64,000 nucleotides of DNA from Luteolibacter arcticus (GTDB taxonomy: Bacteria > Verrucomicrobiota > Verrucomicrobiia > Verrucomicrobiales > Akkermansiaceae), in contig NZ_JAPDDT010000002.1 in assembly GCF_025950235.1 (NCBI RefSeq), positions 744,001 to 808,000 of the forward strand. The letters run 5' to 3'. This document shows, in pieces, positions 59,726 through 64,000 of this stretch. The notes beneath the pieces are model-generated. The model searched no databases, was not told where the DNA came from, and saw only the letters and a program-made list of their open reading frames with translations. The position numbers and the translations under genes are program-made. How positions within the stretch are numbered: the first letter of the stretch is position 1; every line of letters begins with the position of its first letter.

Positions 59726-60391
59726 TCAGCCTTGCCTCCGGACCATCTCGTTGATCCAGATCGGGGCGAAGGGAGAGGTGCAGCCCTTCGAAGTGGGATA
59801 GTCGCGGAAGACTCCCAGCTTTTCGCCGATCGCGAGCGCGCGCTTCCGATGTTCCGGGAAGTGGATGCCGATCTGGGCGAGGCAGTAGTTCATCGTCCAC
59901 TGCACCGCGGGCTGTGCTCCTCCCATCTCGGCCTCGATGCGATCTAACAGCGAAGTCAGGTCGAGGCCTTCGGGCTCCTTCTCCACGCGGCGGGCGGTCA
60001 GGCTCCAGCCGGCGCGGAGGGTCATCGGGTGGCTGGACTTCATCCACTCCTCGCGCAGGGATTCTTTCTGCGGGTGGACTTTGACCACGTAGGAATCGAG
60101 CCAGTCGGCGAGATGGGTGAAGGTCACCGAGCGCACCAACTTTTCCAGCTCGGCAGGGGTGATCTGCTTGGGGTTCATCAGCAGTACCGCCAGGAGCATC
60201 GCGTCCGCGTTGCCGGTGTTCCAAAGTTCGGTGGCATGCTCCGGCTGCCCCTTGAGCTTCTTCGCCAGCACGCGGATGTCGCCGGATTTGACGCCGTACT
60301 GGTTGTCGCCGGCACCGTCACGGACATCCAGTTTCTTCACCTTCTCGTTGCCCGCGGCCTTGAGTTCCGCCATCACCTCGTCGAGCTTCAT
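59726..60391 (-). CDS. DNA alkylation repair protein, AlkD-like
   Basis: A 221-residue HEAT-like helical protein of PF08713 (AlkD). QYGVKSGDIRVLAKKLK, ELWNTGNADAMLLAVLL, FTHLADWLDSYVV and MNYCLAQIGIHFPEHRKRAL are the family's conserved segments. AlkD removes bulky alkylated bases without base flipping; some homologues are of unknown activity. It is convergent with the LysR gene with a gap of nine bases. Confidence 0.88.
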   Translation of the reverse strand: MKLDEVMAELKAAGNEKVKKLDVRDGAGDNQYGVKSGDIRVLAKKLKGQPEHATELWNTGNADAMLLAVLLMNPKQITPAELEKLVRSVTFTHLADWLDSYVVKVHPQKESLREEWMKSSHPMTLRAGWSLTARRVEKEPEGLDLTSLLDRIEAEMGGAQPAVQWTMNYCLAQIGIHFPEHRKRALAIGEKLGVFRDYPTSKGCTSPFAPIWINEMVRRQG

Positions 60392-60409
60392 GATGGTCCC
60401 ACAGCTAGT

Positions 60410-61738
60410 TCAAGCGGGCAGCGGAGGGCAATCGATTTTGCGTCGCGGGCGCTTCAGCAACCATCTCACCAAGCGCAGCAGCAGCACCGCGAAGACGAAT
60501 TCGAATCCGAGGATCAACCAGACCGCGCCGGTAAGTGGACCGCGCTTTGCGGGCTCGCCTCCGCCGCTCAAGGAGAGCTGATGAAGGATCACGGTTTCCG
60601 CGAAATGAGGCGCGTGCTCGATATCGGAAACCATCCGCGGAAGCAGCAGCGAGCCATCCGGCAGCGGAATACTGCCAGCGATCATTTCCGCACCGAGCAT
60701 GCCTGCCTTCTCATGGTCGCCATGCAGCCGGGTGGACCCGATGCCGAGCCCGGTGGCACCGGTGCCAAAGCCCCACAGCACCGGGCCGGAGTCGGCATCG
60801 AAATAGAGTTCGGGATGCTTCGAGCCGCGCGGAAATTCGCGCCAACCGGCGGCGAGGCGGCCGACCTGCCAGAAATCCGTCACCAGCTTCTGATAGAGCG
60901 CATCGGCCGCTCCCGGATCGAGATCACGGGCGTAGGAGAAGAAGAAGCCATTGGTGCAGCCGCGAGAGGGACCCCACGGTTCGCCCTCTTTCGCGATCGC
61001 CATGTAGGGCGGCAGGTCTCCCTTGAAGTTCGCCATCACTCTCTGAAAGGCCTTTCTGGCCCAGGCCTCGCGCGTCGGATCCGCCCGCCGGATCATCGCG
61101 ATGCCCGCGACCACATCGCAGGGAAAGCATTGGTCCGGGTAATCATCGACCAAGCCATACGGCGAGGCATCGATGTCCGCGGCGAGGTCGTCGGTGAGCT
61201 GTTGCAGGAATGGCAGGTGCTCCGCTCTCCCTGTTAGATGGTGATGCGCCGCGAGCGAGCCGATGACGAGCATGCGGTAGAAGCAGTTCGGGTCATCGAG
61301 GTAGTCCTCGCCCCAGTATTTCTTCACCCAATGCGCGTGACCGGGATCGAGGATGATGCGCGCGCAGGCCTCGATCGCATCGTGGCCGGATTCCTTCGGT
61401 GGGCGCTTCGCCAGCGATGGGTCTGCCTCCCACTGCGCTTGCAGGTTCTCCGTGGCGAGCAGGTAGAAGAATGCGCCATAGACCGGCGACTCGGTCGCGG
61501 TGATCTGGTTGGTGCGCAGCGTTTCCGCCACCCCTGAAGCGATGCGCCGGTCCACATAGCCGGGCAGGCGGCGGGACAGGGACGCGTGGAGATTGAAGGC
61601 GTAGGTGGAAGGCGCGGCCGACCGGAGGCCGCGGTCGGTCACCAGATACCACGTCGTCTTCGCGAACGGGAACACCACGAAGGCCAGCGTGGGAATCAGG
61701 ATCAGGATGCCGAGAGTTCGCAGGATCAGCTTCTTCAT
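60410..61738 (-). CDS. Membrane-anchored protein of unknown function, alpha/alpha-type
   Basis: A 442-residue protein with membrane helices at both ends (MKKLILRTLGILILIPTLAF near 1-30 and TGAVWLILGFEFVFAVLLL near 405-425). Between them lies a largely helical domain with many aromatic and acidic motifs (DDYPDQCFPCDVVAGIAMI, WGPSRGCTNGFFFSYARD, DSGPVLWGFGTGATGLGIGS), which looks like an alpha/alpha barrel. I do not recognise the family. Start 61738 is preferred over 61777. Confidence 0.65.
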   Translation of the reverse strand: MKKLILRTLGILILIPTLAFVVFPFAKTTWYLVTDRGLRSAAPSTYAFNLHASLSRRLPGYVDRRIASGVAETLRTNQITATESPVYGAFFYLLATENLQAQWEADPSLAKRPPKESGHDAIEACARIILDPGHAHWVKKYWGEDYLDDPNCFYRMLVIGSLAAHHHLTGRAEHLPFLQQLTDDLAADIDASPYGLVDDYPDQCFPCDVVAGIAMIRRADPTREAWARKAFQRVMANFKGDLPPYMAIAKEGEPWGPSRGCTNGFFFSYARDLDPGAADALYQKLVTDFWQVGRLAAGWREFPRGSKHPELYFDADSGPVLWGFGTGATGLGIGSTRLHGDHEKAGMLGAEMIAGSIPLPDGSLLLPRMVSDIEHAPHFAETVILHQLSLSGGGEPAKRGPLTGAVWLILGFEFVFAVLLLRLVRWLLKRPRRKIDCPPLPA

Positions 61739-61819
61739 TCGCACGACGAGAGAGCCGCTGGTGAGCGGACTTGCCATGAGGCGTGCGTGAAAAAGCGGTG
61801 AAGGGCGGGGCGCGGGTCG

Positions 61820-63310
61820 CTACAACGCCGCGCGGGTCCTCGCCACCAGCGTGGAATCAGGCGCTGACGAGCCTTTCAGCCAGTGCACGCTGGCGGCGAG
61901 GAAGCGATTGCGGAACGCGGGCGACAGCGCGTGCCAGTCCTCAATGATGGCGCTGCTGAACTTGTAGTCGTGCGAGTCCGTGCCCTTCAGGTAGATCAGC
62001 CGCTGCGCGGCATCGACGAAGGTCTTCGGATCGCCGCCGGCGTCGAGGTAGGCGAGCGTGCGCCGCGCCGCCATCAGGCGATCGCTTGCCAAGCCGGAGA
62101 AGATCTCTTCCACCGCCTCGGGGCCGGGTTTGCCATCGGGCACTGGCTCGAAGGTGTCGATCTGCACGCCGTCCGTGACTCCCGCGTCGTCGCGGAAGAG
62201 CGGGAGGAAAGACGCATTCTGGAGCATCAGGAAGCGTCGTGTCTCGTCGCTTGCCGCGTGGTGGAAGGCGTAGTGAAGCGCATTGGTGGTGGTGCAGGCA
62301 TGCAGGGCCACGATCCCGGGCTTGCGCATCAGCAATTCGGCGGCGGCTTGGAACATCGCATCCCATACCGGCTGCGGGCTGCTGCCGGCATTGATGAGCG
62401 CGACGACTTTCGCGGCGGCCTCGTCCCACGTGCCGGTGCGCAGCGCCGCGAGCATGTCGGCGGCGGCTTCGGGACGGTTTTCGCCGCCGTTCCATGTGGC
62501 GCGCAGTTCCCGGAGGCGTTCCTGGTTTTTTCGGCCCGGCCGGTCGGCGAGGGCATCGCGCTCGGCGGGGTTCACGCCATCGTGGGCGAGCAGGGCGTAG
62601 GATAGCGAACGCAAGACCGCCTCGGCGTGCTGCCAGCCGATCACGTGCAGCAGCCGCCAGGAATTGGCGACGTAGATCGCCTTGTGGCCGATGTCGCGGT
62701 AGTCGCGAGCGCCGTAGCGGCAAAAAAGGTCGAAGGCGGCCTGGGTGTCGCCGCCACGGGCGAGGGCGGCTGCGGCGGTATCGGCGCAGCCGGTGTCCCA
62801 AGCGTCCATGCCCATCGAGAATGCCGCGGCCGCACGGTCGGCCGAGGGCACGGCCGGCTCGTAGACGCTTTCCATGGTCCAGTCGCCGGCCTGCTTGTCG
62901 CGGGCCTGTGACGACTTGAATTGGTCGAGCGCCCAGAAGACCGGCAGCCAGCGGTCGGAGTCCGGGGCATTCAGGCTGGCGAGGTGGGCGGAATTCACCA
63001 CCAGCACGGCGTGGAATTTGAAACCGACCGGCCGCGGCTGAATATTGCGGATGCCAGCGAGCAGCAGCGCGGCGACGATCTCGCGATGGGTCGTGCCACC
63101 GCGGATTTTCGCACCGACCTCTTCCAGAAGTCGCTCGCGTGGAGTCTCTTCTAACAACCTGACCAGCGGCTCGATCTCGGGACGGAAGCGGACGATGGAC
63201 GGATCGAGTTTCGCGTCCTGTGCCGAAACCGGCGGCAGTCCCGCGAGAAAGCCGAGGCCGCCGAGCGCACCCGTCGCCATGAATCCCCGCCGTGTGAAAT
63301 CGCCGGTCAT
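61820..63310 (-). CDS. Tat-exported protein of unknown function
   Basis: A 496-residue protein with a twin-arginine signal, TRRGFMATGALGGLGFLAGLPPVSAQ. The mature part is mostly helical; HACTTTNALHYAFHHAASDETR, RDYRDIGHKAIYVANSWRLLH and FKFHAVLVVNSAHLASL contain several conserved-looking histidines that could bind a metal or cofactor, consistent with Tat export of a folded protein. I recognise no family. Start 63310 places the Tat motif near the N-terminus; an earlier in-frame ATG (63346) is possible. Confidence 0.75.
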   Translation of the reverse strand: MTGDFTRRGFMATGALGGLGFLAGLPPVSAQDAKLDPSIVRFRPEIEPLVRLLEETPRERLLEEVGAKIRGGTTHREIVAALLLAGIRNIQPRPVGFKFHAVLVVNSAHLASLNAPDSDRWLPVFWALDQFKSSQARDKQAGDWTMESVYEPAVPSADRAAAAFSMGMDAWDTGCADTAAAALARGGDTQAAFDLFCRYGARDYRDIGHKAIYVANSWRLLHVIGWQHAEAVLRSLSYALLAHDGVNPAERDALADRPGRKNQERLRELRATWNGGENRPEAAADMLAALRTGTWDEAAAKVVALINAGSSPQPVWDAMFQAAAELLMRKPGIVALHACTTTNALHYAFHHAASDETRRFLMLQNASFLPLFRDDAGVTDGVQIDTFEPVPDGKPGPEAVEEIFSGLASDRLMAARRTLAYLDAGGDPKTFVDAAQRLIYLKGTDSHDYKFSSAIIEDWHALSPAFRNRFLAASVHWLKGSSAPDSTLVARTRAAL

Positions 63311-63421
63311 TTTAAATCCCCCGAAGAAGCAACCGGCAATCTGCACTAGAGAACTCCAGACTGCAAGTTGCCCGGCGAAATCTTTCGGGAGGGAACAAAC
63401 CGCCCCACCTATAGAACTTCA

Positions 63422-63526
63422 CGGCCGGCACGGGGGTAAACCCAAGAAACCCCGTGCCGGCCGCGTTCTGATCGGTTGCTACAAACTGGAAGGTGAAACC
63501 CAAGAAACCAGCCGTTCGCCACAACC
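63422..63526. other. Two successive hairpins with the same 14-base loop sequence
   Basis: A perfect 14 bp stem, CGGCCGGCACGGGG/CCCCGTGCCGGCCG (63422-63463), presents AAACCCAAGAAACC across its loop (63438-63451). The same 14 bases recur at 63496-63509, between a weaker stem CTGG/CCAG and outer GGTTG/CAACC (63474-63526). The 333-base gap 63311-63643 has no supported gene. It may encode a structured RNA or a protein-binding element in front of the Tat-protein gene. Confidence 0.5.
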
Positions 63527-63643
63527 TATGTGAGGCTAGAATAAGCGGCGAGCGTGCCAAGTCGCGGCCAACCTTGTGGAAAAATCGCCACAAAAGGGCG
63601 CGATTTGCCCCCGGTATGAGCGCTGCAAATCGATGCACGGCAC

Positions 63644-64000
63644 TTACTTGCCGTCGACGATTGCCAGCACGTCATCGTGCGAAAGGTCCGCCCGCTGATA
63701 GGCTCCCATGGCGTTCTCGATCATGGCGATGGAGCTCTCGCGCTCATCGTGGATGACCTGCACGTCGTGATCGCGGAGCTGCTCCACTTCCGTTTGAAAC
63801 TTCGCGCGGGCGAAGATCAAGATGCCGGGATTCTTTTCCCGCACCAGCGGCAGCGCCGCCAAGGTGATGGACACGGCGGGAAAGGTGAAGGCGACGAAGC
63901 GGGCGCGCTCGATGCCGGCAAGATCGAGGGCTTCCGGATGCGCGGCGTCGGCGAATAGCACCGGCTGGCCGGCGGTCTTGAGTTCGCGGACGGTGTCGGC
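63644..64000 (-). CDS. C-terminal end of a Kef/Trk-type RCK domain protein, partial
   Basis: The frame is open to the right edge; the GTG near 63961 is internal. About 118 residues are visible, ending LRDHDVQVIHDERESSIAMIENAMGAYQRADLSHDDVLAIVDGK. ADTVRELKTAGQPVLFADAAHPEALDLAGIERARFVAFTFP is a TrkA-N/RCK NAD-binding fold with the second half of the Rossmann domain, as in the KefB/KefC-type potassium efflux systems. The start and any membrane part are outside the window. Confidence 0.8.
   Translation of the reverse strand, partial: ADTVRELKTAGQPVLFADAAHPEALDLAGIERARFVAFTFPAVSITLAALPLVREKNPGILIFARAKFQTEVEQLRDHDVQVIHDERESSIAMIENAMGAYQRADLSHDDVLAIVDGK

Noticed and set aside
63312-63638. 108-codon minus-strand frame between the Tat-protein and RCK genes
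   Set aside because: It has an arginine/phenylalanine-rich sequence with no similarity, and its GFLGFT repeats come from the duplicated loop sequence. A structured non-coding element explains the region better.

Overview
The window is a GC-rich (roughly 63 %) bacterial chromosome segment that most resembles a member of Verrucomicrobiota, probably a Luteolibacter-like Verrucomicrobiaceae. The pointers are two giant 'autotransporter-associated beta-strand repeat' proteins without a barrel, a ThuA / PVC-type dehydrogenase / cytochrome c fusion, an ECF sigma factor paired with a membrane anti-sigma protein, an ECF43-like sigma factor beside a TPR protein, an SHD1-domain protease, and weak or absent Shine-Dalgarno sequences. 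I see no rRNA, tRNA, CRISPR array, prophage or intact insertion sequence. The taxonomic call is inference from gene families.

Layout. 1-2.1 kb: end of a TPR protein and an ECF43-like sigma factor. 2.1-6 kb: trmD, a zinc-ribbon membrane protein and an SPFH protein with a C-terminal HTH, then a small exported protein. 6-8.3 kb: ilvC and a secreted thioredoxin-like protein. 8.35-15.8 kb: a tetR / SDR / RND efflux cluster with three copies of one operator-like sequence. 15.8-24.2 kb: aminotransferase, SppA, periplasmic alpha-amylase, two overlapping thioredoxin-fold genes, a GH43 enzyme and a vWA protein. 24.3-31.4 kb: a four-helix protein, a phosphoesterase / lipid-kinase pair, an entericidin-like lipoprotein, Dps, an aldehyde dehydrogenase, a DEAD-box helicase and a decayed toxin-antitoxin locus. 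31.5-41.5 kb: the two giant surface-protein genes in tandem. 41.8-49.6 kb: a secreted zinc protease, ruvA with an unknown partner, secG, a rhomboid, an M50-like protein, kdsD, and two orphan antitoxins. 49.6-55.7 kb: a sigma/anti-sigma pair diverging from the 1360-residue multidomain oxidoreductase. 55.9-64 kb: a LysR gene diverging from DJ-1/PfpI, Old Yellow Enzyme and NAD-binding genes, then an AlkD-like protein, two secreted or membrane proteins of unknown role and the end of a potassium-transport RCK protein.

Intergenic space is unusually structured. There are several families of short inverted repeats: a TAGCGGAA family whose stem bases co-vary between copies, small hairpins with three-base loops, an AACCGCGAA family and a TTGGAGTG family. 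There are also paired leader repeats in front of both giant genes, and a region near 63.4 kb where two successive hairpins present the same 14-base loop sequence. The best functional leads are the TetR operator regulon, the ECF43-like sigma factor with a threonine in region 2.2, the SPFH-HTH / zinc-ribbon module, the redox-dead/redox-active thioredoxin pair sharing a KDWLP tail motif, and the duplicated giant surface proteins with a near-identical C-terminal domain.
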